A DNA stretch of 64,000 nucleotides, from contig SCSE01000078.1 of assembly GCA_004298015.1 (NCBI GenBank), positions 1 to 64,000 on the forward strand, in the 5' to 3' direction. This document shows positions 1-10,466 of the stretch, piece after piece. The translations under genes were made by a program, and so were the position numbers. This stretch comes from Rhodanobacter sp. Its GTDB lineage: Bacteria; Pseudomonadota; Gammaproteobacteria; Xanthomonadales; Rhodanobacteraceae. Every line of letters starts with the position of its first letter. Within the stretch, counting starts at the first letter, position 1. Under the pieces are notes generated by a model that saw nothing but the letters and a program-made list of their open reading frames with translations, did not search any database and was not told the origin of the DNA.

Positions 1-1
1 C

Positions 2-100
2 ATGCGTAAATACCTAACCGGTCTATGGGCCTGCATGCGCGACGAAACACCCTTCGACTCCACCAAGCTGTTCAGCGAAATCCACCTCGCTGAGACTTGA
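2..100 (+). CDS. C-terminal end of a transposase-like protein (tentatively IS110 type), cut by the window edge
   Basis: The reading frame is open from base 2 to a TGA at 98-100 and encodes 32 residues beginning MRKYLTGLWACMRD. This resembles the C-terminal tail of IS110/IS1111-type transposases, which often end in a K-x-L-x-x-L-x-A-x-x-R-D-x-x-P-F/W pattern. The catalytic DEDD and serine regions would lie outside the window, so the family call rests on the tail alone. The ATG at base 2 is probably internal. The repeat-rich, gene-free stretch that follows fits an insertion hot spot. Confidence 0.5.
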   Translation: MRKYLTGLWACMRDETPFDSTKLFSEIHLAET

Positions 101-167
101 CGGGCGACAGAGTATCTACGAAGTGGGTCGTGTAGGGCGGGCACTGTCCGCCGGCCTTTGCTGCTTG

Positions 168-200
168 CCCCCTCTCCCCGGCATAGCCGGGGAGAGGGGG
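168..200. repeat. Perfect 15-bp hairpin (CCCCCTCTCCCCGGC-type arm)
   Basis: Bases 168-182 pair perfectly with 186-200 around a 3-nt ATA loop. The right arm is followed by GTGAGGGGGC and then TTTTG. Such pyrimidine/purine palindromes are common intergenic repeats in GC-rich gammaproteobacteria. It may stop transcription coming from the transposase-like gene. That function is inference. Confidence 0.7.
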
Positions 201-300
201 GTGAGGGGGCTTTTGATCTGGCTGTTTTGAAAAGTACGCGCAGGAAGCGCGTCGTTTTACCCGGGGCCCCTCTGCAGCGGCGGGCGGGTGGAGGAACAGC

Positions 301-510
301 CCGTAGGGTGACCGGCAGGGATGCCGGTCAGTTTGGCGTCAGTCCATGGATGGACTGTTGACAAACCCCGGAGCCCGAGCGCGAACCTTGCGGGCAGGGA
401 TGCCCGCAAGGCGCGTAAGCGGGGTGGCTTCTCTTTTGGTTACCTTTTCTCTGGCCACACAGAGAAAAGTAACTCGCCCTCCGCAGGAGGACGAAAGCTC
501 TGCACCTGCT
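301..510. repeat. Composite intergenic repeat with four consecutive hairpins
   Basis: Four stem-loops follow each other: 310-317/322-329 with loop GGGA, 341-346/351-356 with loop TGGA, 386-396/401-411 with loop GGGA, and 440-452/461-472 with one bulged C. The first and third share the core CAGGGATGCC. The last arm (TTACCTTTTCTCT) is followed by a CCTCCGCAGGAGG palindrome. Short open frames overlap the region but show no recognisable protein. I recall similar sequence arrays in intergenic regions of Xanthomonadales genomes, so a dispersed repeat or structured RNA is likely. The rest of 101-726 shows no gene. Confidence 0.6.
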
Positions 511-726
511 TTGTTTCAAGCTGTAGCGTGAGTCGCCGCCCATGATTGCTAGCGCCGACAAACACAGATCACCTCGCTGATCGTGATCAGCTAACGACTG
601 CTATCGGTAGCGCAGGAAGTCGGCGCGTGTCAAGTTAGTTGTCGCCTCAGTCATGCAGCCAAGGGCTGTTTATCTGCCTCCACGTGCGCGGTGACGACCG
701 CGTTGCGGTCTGAGGTGTTGCCGACC

Positions 727-2091
727 TCACTCAGCCCACGCGTCGTGACCACGCGCATGACGCCAGGCCATCAGTGGCGGTGCCGTCATGCCATGCACCA
801 GGATGCTCAGCACCACGACGGTGATGGAGATCTGCGCGGCCAGCATCGCCTGCGGCTGGTCCAGACCATGGGTGAGTGCATAGGCCAGGTAGTTCAGCGT
901 GCCGATGCCGCGGATGCCGATCCAGCCGATCAGCAGGCGACGCGGCATCGGTGCCTTCGAGCCGAGCATGCCGATCCAGACCGCCAGCGGCCGCACCAGC
1001 AGAAACAGTGCGGCGGCCATGACCACGCCCGCGATGCTCCAGTAGCGCGCGCAGGCCACGCCTGCCAGCAGCACCAGCGCCGAAGCGATCAGCCGCTCCA
1101 GGGTGTCGCCGAACGACAGCGCATCGGATACCACCAGGCCCACCGAGGCGGCCGGGTGGTCGGCACTGTCTCTGTCGCGACTGTTTGGGTTGATCAGCAC
1201 TTCGGCCGGTGGATGAATACTGTTTCCGTCGCCCGCCCCGGTCGTTGCGGTGAAATGCGGATGCGGATGATGGGTGACGACATAGAGTTCCGCGCTGCGC
1301 AAACCCAGGCCGGCGGCGAACGCGGCCAGGAAACCGGAGGCCGAGATCGCCTCCGCGCCGGCGTAGGCCAGCGCCATCAACGCCAGCGCCAGGAAGTCAT
1401 TTGGCGCGATATCCCTGGACGCGCTCTTGAGCCGTGCGCCCAGCAGGCCGATCAGCCACCCCAACCCGAAACCCAGTGCCAGGCCGGCAGCGGCACCCCA
1501 CAGCACACCGATCAGCAACCAGTGCAGCGTCACTGAGGAAGCCAGCGGGCCGGGTGTCGCGATCATCATCAAGGCAAGCAGCAGGAACGGCAGTGCGAAG
1601 CCGTCGTTCAACCCGGCTTCGCCGGATAACGCTACCCGCATCTGGTCACCGTCGCGGGCGTCATCCACGGCCACGATGCTGGCCAACACCGGATCGGTCG
1701 GTGCGACCAGTGCGCCTATCAGCAGCGACATGCCCCACGACTGGCCCAGCCCCCAGTGGGCGATTGCGCTCACCCCGGCCACCGTCAACACCATGCAGGG
1801 AAACGCCAGGCGCATCGCGTCCAGCCACGCGGGATCGCGAAAGCGCAGGCGCAGCTTCAGGCCGGTGATGAACAGTGAAACCACCAGCGCCATCTCGGTG
1901 AGGTTGGCCAGCCACGGGCCGTGGCCGCGCAGATCGATACGTACCAGATCGAGCCCCCACGGGCCCACCGCCACGCCCGCCACCAGGTAGATCGCGAAGT
2001 TCGTGATCGGAAAGTCGCGAATCCATCCGGACAATAGCGAAGTCAGCAACAGCAAGCCGCCGATGGCGGCGATCCAGGCAACAGAGTGCAT
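727..2091 (-). CDS. Cation:proton antiporter, CPA1 (NhaP-like) family
   Basis: A 454-residue inner-membrane protein with about a dozen hydrophobic segments. It is predicted to exchange Na+ or K+ for H+ in pH and salt homeostasis. Visible CPA1 signatures are APTDP at about 130-134 and GEAGLNDG at about 157-164, whose N162-D163 pair corresponds to the conserved ND ion-binding pair. A hydrophilic loop near residues 275-310, rich in His, Asp and Asn, is unusual and may be cytoplasmic. There is no long C-terminal regulatory tail. The gene is divergent from the aldo/keto reductase, with 351 bp between them. Ion specificity cannot be read from sequence. Confidence 0.88.
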   Translation of the reverse strand: MHSVAWIAAIGGLLLLTSLLSGWIRDFPITNFAIYLVAGVAVGPWGLDLVRIDLRGHGPWLANLTEMALVVSLFITGLKLRLRFRDPAWLDAMRLAFPCMVLTVAGVSAIAHWGLGQSWGMSLLIGALVAPTDPVLASIVAVDDARDGDQMRVALSGEAGLNDGFALPFLLLALMMIATPGPLASSVTLHWLLIGVLWGAAAGLALGFGLGWLIGLLGARLKSASRDIAPNDFLALALMALAYAGAEAISASGFLAAFAAGLGLRSAELYVVTHHPHPHFTATTGAGDGNSIHPPAEVLINPNSRDRDSADHPAASVGLVVSDALSFGDTLERLIASALVLLAGVACARYWSIAGVVMAAALFLLVRPLAVWIGMLGSKAPMPRRLLIGWIGIRGIGTLNYLAYALTHGLDQPQAMLAAQISITVVVLSILVHGMTAPPLMAWRHARGHDAWAE

Positions 2092-2442
2092 GAGTCAGGG
2101 TATTCCTCGAAACATGGGTGGAGTCAAAGCCATGAGCTGTACCGGGTCAGTCAGTGCGACCGAAGGGAAGCCACCCTCTCGCGGTCAGTCTGGCACTGCC
2201 TGGATGAAGGCTTCGTGCCAGGGCTGGAGTCGACTGAAATCCGGGTCGAATTCCAGGAATAGGCTCGGCGGTAACCGGTCTTGACAAGGGTGCGGAATTA
2301 TCCTGCGGCTCCCCTGAGCGGGCTCGGAGATTTATGCCCTCGCCTGTCCAGGGAAACTGAGGGGCGATATCGGCTCGGCCCCGATACACCGGCGTGATCC
2401 AGCGTTTAATCTATACGGCCATTCCCCTGCTGGAGCCGTACC
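2092..2442. other. Divergent intergenic region without a gene
   Basis: 351 bp separate the start codons of the antiporter (minus) and the aldo/keto reductase (plus), so promoters for both should lie here. A TTGACA hexamer occurs at 2281-2286, but no good -10 is found at normal spacing, so I do not call a promoter. GGAG eight bases before the ATG at 2443 is a normal ribosome-binding site. Short open frames here match no family I recognise. Confidence 0.6.
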
Positions 2443-3420
<978 letters not shown>

Positions 3421-3636
3421 CGAAGCCGCCGCAACTACGGGCCGCTGTCAGGTGTGAGGTGCCCGGTTACCGGGCCGGTGGTCGATGGCGGGGAGTTTTC
3501 GTGGTCTTCCGCTCCTCACGGCCGCCCCGGCCGTTGGCTCGCCAGGACGTGCCCTCCCCAGATAACGGTGAGCGGCGTCGCGCGGTGGGTTGCCGTCTTG
3601 CGCCCCGTCGGCGATGGCGGTCCAGGCGATTGGGTA

Positions 3637-6573
3637 TCAGCCGGACGAATCGCTGCCTGCCGGGGGCTTCGCCAGCCACTTGTCGGCGGCTTCGGAGGCG
3701 GGAAGCGCTCTGTCAAACCAGAACCCCTGGGCATAGGTACAGCCCATTTGCGTCACGGCATCGCTCTGAGCCTGGCGCTCGATACCCTCGGCGACGGTGT
3801 CCAGCTCGAGTGATTTGGCCAGTGCGAGTATGCCCTCGACGATCATTCTCGCCTTGTTGTTGTTGTCCATGTTGCTGGTGAACGATTTGTCGATCTTGAG
3901 TACGTCCACGGGCAACTGGTGGAGATAGCTCAGCGACGAATAGCCGGTGCCAAAGTCGTCGATGACGATGCCGACGCCAAGATCCTTCAGCCTGCCAAGC
4001 AGGGCGGCGCTTGAGTCGATATCGTCGATGAGCTGACTTTCGGTGATCTCCATCGCGAGACGAACCTGCCTGGCATGGGTGCCATAACCGTGAAGCCGGG
4101 CCGCGACCCGCTCGCCAAATTGCGGATCGCGCATCTGCATCGCCGATACGTTGAGCGCGATGAACAAATGGGTGGCCCCCCGATCTTCCCAGGCTGCCGC
4201 CTGGCGGGCTGCTTCACCGATCACCCAGTCGCCGATCGGCAGTATCAAGCCACTGGTTTCTGCCAGCGGTATGAAATCCGGAGGCAGCAAAAGACCACGT
4301 GTCGGGTGTTTCCAGCGCAACAACGCCTCGAACCCACGCAATGTGCTCGAAGCGAGGTCGATGATCGGCTGGTAATGCAGTTCGAGCTCTCCCGCTTCGA
4401 TGGCATGGCCAAGCTGTTGCTCCAGTCTGCGACTCTCATGCAGCGCCAGGCTGATTTCAGGTGCAAAGAAGCGGATCGGTCCGGCTGTGCCGAGATGGCT
4501 TTCGGTCAGCGCAGCCTGTGCCTTGTCCAGCAGGCCGGGTGCATCGTCCCCGTCCCCGGGAAAAACGGAAATGCCAATCCGTGGCGACGGCATTATCGAT
4601 TCGCCCTGTATCTCGATGCCGGTGTTGAGCAGTATGCCGACCAGCGCCTCCATATGACGTTCCGCGGCATCGATACTTTCCGCGTCACACAGAATCAGGG
4701 CGAACCGTGCGCCGGGCAGTACGCCCACAAATTCGGTTTCACCGAGTCCCTTCTGTATCGCGCGCGCGAGGCAATTGAAGAGCTCCTCGGCTGGCCGCGA
4801 GCCCCATTGAGTCACCGTATTTTGAAAGCCGACTTCGATGACAGCGACCAGTATCTGTTTTTTGGCCAATCGCGCTCGGCCTATGTCATCCGATAGACGT
4901 TGTTCCAGCAGCTGACTGTTGGCCAGTCCGGTTACCGAGTCGTGCGTGCTGGCATGATCGAGGGTTTGCTCCGTGGCCGTCAGGTGGAGGCCGAAGGACG
5001 CCTCCTGAACCAGTTGCTCGAGAATCTGGATTTCTTCGGCTTCGAAATAATCTTCCTGGTCGACGCCAATGACCAGAATCCGCCGCTGGCCACTGACCGA
5101 AAAACCCATTGGGAATGCCGCGACCGAGCGAATACCTCCACGTTCCCATTGCTGCTGCCAGGCATTCGTCTTGAGTCCTTCCGGGTAGCGGTTGCTGACT
5201 ACGGGAATACCATCCCTGACCGCCCTGGCGGCCGGACCATCACCGCCGGGTTGGGAGCCATCAAGCGATAGCCAGGTCAGGCCTATGAAATGGCTTGCCG
5301 AGCCAGTCCAGCTGATCTCCTTCACCACCTTTCCGCTGGGATCGACTTCACCAATCCAGGCCACACGGTAACCGCCGGTTGAGCAAACAACGCGGCAAAT
5401 TTCATCAAGCAGAGGGATGACGCCAATGCGGCGGACGATCGCTGCATTGATGGCAGCCAGCACGTTGTGCAGGCGATTGCTGCGCTCGAGGGATTTGAGA
5501 TGGTCGGTACGTTCGGTTGCGGTTTGCTGGAAATGCTCGGCCATCTGGTCGAGCGAGATGGCAATGCGCGTGATCTCATCGGTTCCCGGCGCAAGGCCTG
5601 TCCTGGCGGAGAAGTCGCCTTGTGCGATCGCCCTGGTGGTGCGCAGAACGCATTGTGTCGGGCGCAGTATCAACCGATAGCCGAGCCACCAGATGCCAGT
5701 CATGGAAAGCAGCAGTCCGACAAGAATCATGGCCAGGCTGCCGGTTCTCGTGGCTTCGGCGTCGCTATACAGCTTCGCGCGTGGAATGGAGAGGGCGATT
5801 GTTCCCGCTTCGCCAAGCTTTCCCAGCGGCAGCCACGCCACCAGGTCCTGGCCGACCGGCTGGAGGTCGAGCGTGCCCACACCGATGGAAGGCTGCAACG
5901 TCCTGTCGTTGAGCGCTCTGCGGACTGACTCTTTCGAGGTGCTGTGGTGGCCTAGGTCGCCCAGGCTGCTCACGTTACCTGCGGTGTCAATCAGAAATTG
6001 CCGGGCATTGCGCAGCAGCGATGCGGCAATGAAATCCGACAAGGGTTGCAGGGCAGCAGCAAGAAAGGCGACATGCCGCACCGATGACGCGCTGGTTATC
6101 TGCTTAGCGACAATCAGCTGCGGAGTCACGCCATCTTCGCGCTTGCTGACAGACTCGACCATCTGTCCCGGCTCTTGCAGTGCCTGCAGAAGCTGTTCAT
6201 GGCCGATCGATGTTCTGGGCTGGCCCGGCGTGGAGAACAGGCAGATAATCTGACCGTCTTCTCTGACCATGCCGGCACTTTGATATTTGGCATGGTCCCT
6301 GACGAGCACACCGAGCGACGGCGGGCAGGAGGTTTCGCCACGAGGCAGGCCGGGGGTGACTTTGGCAAGCCGGGTTTCAGCATCCAGGATTATGTCATCG
6401 TAAACGTACTTGGCATGATCCAGTGATTTCTTCAACGAAACCCTGGCGATTTGCTCTGCCTGATCCAGCAGGGTGATGTTATTGAGTGCGGTTGCCACCA
6501 CAGCGGGGAGAGTTGCCAATATAGCCAGGGCAAGAACCCTGGCGCGCAAACTGCCCCACCACCGGGTTGCAGT
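3637..6573 (-). CDS. Membrane c-di-GMP phosphodiesterase: CACHE-HAMP-GAF-degenerate GGDEF-EAL
   Basis: A transmembrane sensor that probably hydrolyses c-di-GMP. From the chosen start there is a membrane helix at about 12-32, a periplasmic CACHE-like region to about 290, a second helix, a HAMP domain (about 310-365), GAF (about 385-540), GGDEF (about 545-710) and EAL (about 720-970). The GGDEF motif is replaced by LPGARF, so cyclase activity should be lost. The EAL domain keeps EALLRW, LNVS, EITES, DDFGTGYSSL, IDKSF and VAEGIE. I chose the ATG at 6573 because GGGTGAG precedes it. An ATG at 6609 would overlap the upstream GGDEF gene by 8 bp. The two genes form an operon. Confidence 0.9.
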   Translation of the reverse strand, partial: TATRWWGSLRARVLALAILATLPAVVATALNNITLLDQAEQIARVSLKKSLDHAKYVYDDIILDAETRLAKVTPGLPRGETSCPPSLGVLVRDHAKYQSAGMVREDGQIICLFSTPGQPRTSIGHEQLLQALQEPGQMVESVSKREDGVTPQLIVAKQITSASSVRHVAFLAAALQPLSDFIAASLLRNARQFLIDTAGNVSSLGDLGHHSTSKESVRRALNDRTLQPSIGVGTLDLQPVGQDLVAWLPLGKLGEAGTIALSIPRAKLYSDAEATRTGSLAMILVGLLLSMTGIWWLGYRLILRPTQCVLRTTRAIAQGDFSARTGLAPGTDEITRIAISLDQMAEHFQQTATERTDHLKSLERSNRLHNVLAAINAAIVRRIGVIPLLDEICRVVCSTGGYRVAWIGEVDPSGKVVKEISWTGSASHFIGLTWLSLDGSQPGGDGPAARAVRDGIPVVSNRYPEGLKTNAWQQQWERGGIRSVAAFPMGFSVSGQRRILVIGVDQEDYFEAEEIQILEQLVQEASFGLHLTATEQTLDHASTHDSVTGLANSQLLEQRLSDDIGRARLAKKQILVAVIEVGFQNTVTQWGSRPAEELFNCLARAIQKGLGETEFVGVLPGARFALILCDAESIDAAERHMEALVGILLNTGIEIQGESIMPSPRIGISVFPGDGDDAPGLLDKAQAALTESHLGTAGPIRFFAPEISLALHESRRLEQQLGHAIEAGELELHYQPIIDLASSTLRGFEALLRWKHPTRGLLLPPDFIPLAETSGLILPIGDWVIGEAARQAAAWEDRGATHLFIALNVSAMQMRDPQFGERVAARLHGYGTHARQVRLAMEITESQLIDDIDSSAALLGRLKDLGVGIVIDDFGTGYSSLSYLHQLPVDVLKIDKSFTSNMDNNNKARMIVEGILALAKSLELDTVAEGIERQAQSDAVTQMGCTYAQGFWFDRALPASEAADKWLAKPPAGSDSSG

Positions 6574-6601
6574 CATCGATTTTTTCTCACCCGGAAAGAG
6601 T

Positions 6602-7849
6602 TTATCCATGTATCGACATTTCGCTGCCGACCAATGAATGGCCAGGCGAGGGGGCACTCCGGCCATCGTCGGAGGGCGCACTCACTATCTGATTTTTTCC
6701 TCTGGCCTTGGCTTGCAACAAGGCGGTATCGGCTGCGTCGACAAGACCCGCCAAGGTATCACCTTGTGCTGGATAATGGGCTATGCCGATGGAAAGGCTT
6801 AACGATGCCTGTGTTCTCCATGCGCACCACTCCTCACTATGCTGGGCGTGATGGATCAAGCGCCCGGCCACGGCCATGGCCTGGGCTTCGCCGACCCCCG
6901 TCAGTGAAATAACGAATTCGTCGCCACCGAAACGCGCACTGAAATCGGCACCGCGAAGCTCGCGGTTCAGCAGTGTCGCGACCGACTTCAACACTACATC
7001 GCCTGCGGCATGTCCGGACTGATCGTTGACGGTTTTCATGTTATCGATATCAATCGCAAGTAGGCTGAAGCAGCCTTTGTCCCGCCTCGCTACCTCCAGC
7101 TGATGGCCGGCCAGTTCGAGAAAAAGGTCGCGTTGGTACAGCCCGGTAAGCGGGTCGCGGAACGCCACTGTGGTCACGGCTTTTACGGTGGTGCTCAGGT
7201 CGCGTCCGATTAATGCCGAAACCGCTGTTACGGTAAAAAAGCTGGCCCAGAACTCGAAAGGTTCATGATCCCTCAAGTTCAGATTTGCATGCGCGATAGC
7301 AAAACCGGCGGTTACGACAAGGACAATTCCTATAATGTAGAAAATTCCCCTTTTTATCGGATGCAGAAATAGAACCATCGGCGGGAATACGAAGGCCCAG
7401 GTGATACCGGTATGGTGGCCTATTTGTATGGTAACGAAGCAAGCCAGCAATATGACAAGAATATGCGTGGCCAGGCGCGCGCATCGGCCTTGTGCAAGCG
7501 AGGCATTGATGAAGCATGCGATGGCGACGATGATCGACGGGATCAGCCAGCCTTCGTTGCGAATGGCGTGTGCTGCCAGAGGCTCGAACAGGGAAATAAT
7601 TCCGACCAGCAGCGACAGTGACAGACATAGCGCGCGCTGGTGACTCTTCAACAGTTCATCGATGTTGGTGAGGCGGTTGTGCATCAGGGTTGTTGGAGGT
7701 GCTGGCCAATCTTCCGATCCACTGGGTTGTGGCGCGCTGGACGGTTTGGTGAGAATCATCAAGTTTCCGGAAGAGGGGTGCGACTTTCGGGACGTCCGTT
7801 GAAGGTCCCGCTTTATAAAACGTATTGACGCGGCCTGCGGTGCTGACAT
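6602..7849 (-). CDS. Membrane diguanylate cyclase (GGDEF)
   Basis: A 415-residue protein that makes c-di-GMP from two GTP. Residues about 75-215 contain five or six hydrophobic segments with no recognised sensory fold. The GGDEF domain begins at about 228 (FRDPLTGLYQRD), with the intact active-site motif GGDEF at 308-312. An inhibitory RxxD site (R299-D302) lies exactly five residues upstream, so feedback inhibition by c-di-GMP is likely. GGAG lies six bases before the ATG at 7849; an internal ATG at 7759 is an alternative. The gene runs into the EAL gene, so synthesis and breakdown are encoded in one transcript. Confidence 0.9.
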   Translation of the reverse strand: MSAPQAASIRFIKRDLQRTSRKSHPSSGNLMILTKPSSAPQPSGSEDWPAPPTTLMHNRLTNIDELLKSHQRALCLSLSLLVGIISLFEPLAAHAIRNEGWLIPSIIVAIACFINASLAQGRCARLATHILVILLACFVTIQIGHHTGITWAFVFPPMVLFLHPIKRGIFYIIGIVLVVTAGFAIAHANLNLRDHEPFEFWASFFTVTAVSALIGRDLSTTVKAVTTVAFRDPLTGLYQRDLFLELAGHQLEVARRDKGCFSLLAIDIDNMKTVNDQSGHAAGDVVLKSVATLLNRELRGADFSARFGGDEFVISLTGVGEAQAMAVAGRLIHHAQHSEEWCAWRTQASLSLSIGIAHYPAQGDTLAGLVDAADTALLQAKARGKNQIVSAPSDDGRSAPSPGHSLVGSEMSIHG

Positions 7850-8045
7850 TGGCGGCTCCGAGCCAGCGTCGTTGCGCCGTCAAAAAATCGGCTGGCGTCG
7901 CCAAAGTTCAGCGCTGATTTTACAAGCACATGTCGTGCCAGTTGGCCCTTCGTAGCCAACATGAGGCGGGTTGCCTCATATCAAAGTCATGTCGCGAAGC
8001 ACATTGCCTGGTTGCGTCATTGCACGGCGGCCTTTGCCTGGGCCG

Positions 8046-10466
8046 TCAGGAATGCGGGGGTGGCGGCTCCAGGGTCAGCGTGTGCCGGGTCTTGCCCGGC
8101 AGCAACCGCGTCGGCCGCCCCTCGACCCAGTCTTCCTGGCCGGCACCGTAATACGGCGACAGCGGATTGTCGCTTTGCCCGCCGGGCATTTCGAGGATGC
8201 CTTGGGCTTCGTGGCCGGGTGATACGTCGAGCCTTTCGGAGGCGCCGAAGCCCGGTGCGGCGACGCGCGGCATGTTGTGGTCTCCGGGTAGCGGTTGATC
8301 GGGCATGTCGAGGAAGCGCGCCAGCACAGGGGGCAGGGCGCGGGCCAGCGGGTGGTTGATGTCGGCGCGGTTGACCTCGCCCCAGCGGCGCGCGGCAAGT
8401 CCACCGGGCTGGCTACCCAGGGTGTCGGCCACCTTGCGTGCGGCATCGATCAGCATGGCCTGCCAATCGGTGTATTTCGGATCGAGCAGATTCGCCGGTT
8501 TCGCACGAATCATCATCCACACCGCCGCTTCGGCGCTGCTCTGGCCGGGCCAGGCGAAGTGGGGATAGCGCTGCCTGACCCGTGCCACGAACGGTGCCAG
8601 TGCATTTTTGATGACCTCGCTGCGGAACGCGCGAACCAGCCGGTAGTCGACACTGCTGACGGCGGCACGGTCGCGCCACGGCGCCGTCAGCTGACGCAAC
8701 TGCAGCAATGCCGGGTCGCGGGTGCCCGCCAAGGTGCTCTGCAGCAGCCGCTGCCAGCGGGTCAACAGCACCGCGCGGTCATCGAGCTGGATGTCGAGCA
8801 GGTTGCCCGGGCTGAAGCGGTCGCGGGTCTGCAGGTCGTCGCGAATCTGCTGGGCGCGGGCGCCAAGGTCGTAGCCGCCGTTGCCGAGCAGGTTCAGCGC
8901 GGCGCCGTCGACGGTGCGGTTGTTGGCGGTCCACAGTCGTCCGCTGGCCGGGTTTTCGATGCGCGGATACTGCGCCGCCGTTGCCCAACCTTCCCAGCCG
9001 GTACCGGCGTGCGACCAGTCCGCCGGCAGTAGCGGGTTGAAACCGGCGCGCAGGGGGATGCTGTTGCCGGCAATGGTCCAGCCGATATGCCCGGCGCTGT
9101 CGGCGACCAGCAGGTTTTGCGGCGGAATGCCCAGCTGCGGGCCAAGATCCAGCGCGTCCGACACCGTGGCCGTGCGTTCGAGTTGCATCAGTGTCAGGTT
9201 GTAGGCGCGAGGGCGGTCACCGATCCATGCCAGCGCCAGCGGGGTGCCGTCGGTGTCGTGGGCCATGATCGGTCCCCAACGGGTGTCCTCGACCGTCAGT
9301 TGGGTGTCCGGCTTGCCCTTGACCTGGATCCGCTCGACGTGGCGCTGCAACGTGGCCCAGCCCCCCGGGACCTTGTAGCGCGTGGGATCGGCCGGATCGC
9401 GCAGCACCCGCACCCAATCCAGCCAGTCGCCGTAACTGTTGGTGAACCCCCAGGCGATCTGCCCGTTGGAGCCGACCACGATCGCCGGGACGCCGGGCAG
9501 GCTGACGCCGTTGACATCCCGCTGCCCGCCCGGTGCGGTCGGATCGGGATAGCGCAGTCGGGTACGGAACCAGATATTGGGTGCGCGCAGCCCCAGGTGC
9601 ATGTCGTTGGCGAGCATCGCTGCGCCGTTGCCGGTGAGCTTGCCGGCAACGGCAAAATTGTTGCTGCCGGGTCGCGCCGGATCGACTGCCGGTGCGAGCG
9701 CGGCAGCCAGCGCGGGCGACGGCCGGGTGGCGGGTTGACGGCGCAGGTCGAAGACGCTGGCGGCGGGGACCACCGGCCGGCGCGACAGGCTACCGCGCAG
9801 CGGCGCCTCCCAGGTGGGGTCGGGCGCCAGCAGGAAGTCCACCAGTGACCCGGACAGCACCGCGCGCATGCGTGCCAGCTGCAACTCGCGCTGGTTGCGG
9901 CCGTCGCCGTTCAGGTTCAGATACATCGCGGCGATCACCAGCAGGCTGTCCTGCTCACGCCAGGGTTTCGGCTTGCTGTGCAGCAGCAGGTATTCCCAGG
10001 GTCGCACGCGCAAGTCGGCAAGGCCGGCATTGACCCCGTCGCGATAGCGCGCGAGTTGGTGTCGCTGCGCTGGCGGCAGTCGTTGCAAGGCGGCCTCGGC
10101 GACGGCGCGCAGGCGCTGGCGGCGATGGTCGAGATCGGCCGGGAGCGCCGCCGGACCGACCAGGGCGGCGAGCTCGCCGGCCGCCATCCGGCGCATCAGG
10201 TCCATCTCGAAGAAGCGCTCCTGTGCGTGCACGTAGCCGAGTGCGAAGCTGATGTCGGCGCGGTTTTTTCCTTGCACGGTAACCGTGCCCAGCGCATCGC
10301 GGCGGATACTGACGCTGGCGGTCAGGCCCGACAGCTGCCGCTGCCCGTCGAGGCGGGCACGGCTGCCGGCCAGCAGCCACCAGAGGAGGCCGAACGCGAT
10401 CAGCAGCACGGCCAGCAGCGCCAGCAACAGCGCGCGCCCGATACGCCACGTGCGCGGCGCCGTCAT
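8046..10466 (-). CDS. Penicillin acylase family protein (Ntn hydrolase)
   Basis: An 806-residue precursor of the penicillin amidase/acyl-homoserine-lactone acylase family. It has an N-terminal hydrophobic segment at about 11-33 (signal or anchor) and should mature in the periplasm by self-cleavage before the nucleophile. The junction GSNNF places that serine at S268, so the alpha chain ends at G267 and the beta chain starts SNN. The ATG at 10466 overlaps the stop of the glycosidase-like gene by 4 bp (ATGA), giving translational coupling. The open frame extends further upstream but only as a shadow of that gene. The substrate is unknown: beta-lactam, N-acyl-homoserine lactone or another amide. 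Confidence 0.9.
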   Translation of the reverse strand: MTAPRTWRIGRALLLALLAVLLIAFGLLWWLLAGSRARLDGQRQLSGLTASVSIRRDALGTVTVQGKNRADISFALGYVHAQERFFEMDLMRRMAAGELAALVGPAALPADLDHRRQRLRAVAEAALQRLPPAQRHQLARYRDGVNAGLADLRVRPWEYLLLHSKPKPWREQDSLLVIAAMYLNLNGDGRNQRELQLARMRAVLSGSLVDFLLAPDPTWEAPLRGSLSRRPVVPAASVFDLRRQPATRPSPALAAALAPAVDPARPGSNNFAVAGKLTGNGAAMLANDMHLGLRAPNIWFRTRLRYPDPTAPGGQRDVNGVSLPGVPAIVVGSNGQIAWGFTNSYGDWLDWVRVLRDPADPTRYKVPGGWATLQRHVERIQVKGKPDTQLTVEDTRWGPIMAHDTDGTPLALAWIGDRPRAYNLTLMQLERTATVSDALDLGPQLGIPPQNLLVADSAGHIGWTIAGNSIPLRAGFNPLLPADWSHAGTGWEGWATAAQYPRIENPASGRLWTANNRTVDGAALNLLGNGGYDLGARAQQIRDDLQTRDRFSPGNLLDIQLDDRAVLLTRWQRLLQSTLAGTRDPALLQLRQLTAPWRDRAAVSSVDYRLVRAFRSEVIKNALAPFVARVRQRYPHFAWPGQSSAEAAVWMMIRAKPANLLDPKYTDWQAMLIDAARKVADTLGSQPGGLAARRWGEVNRADINHPLARALPPVLARFLDMPDQPLPGDHNMPRVAAPGFGASERLDVSPGHEAQGILEMPGGQSDNPLSPYYGAGQEDWVEGRPTRLLPGKTRHTLTLEPPPPHS

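Noticed and set aside
158-561. Small open frames in the repeat-rich stretch
   Set aside because: They overlap on both strands, consist of hairpin arms, and have no ribosome-binding site.
2281-2304. Sigma-70 promoter with TTGACA and TATCCT before the aldo/keto reductase
   Set aside because: The spacer would be only 12 bp, too short for a functional promoter.
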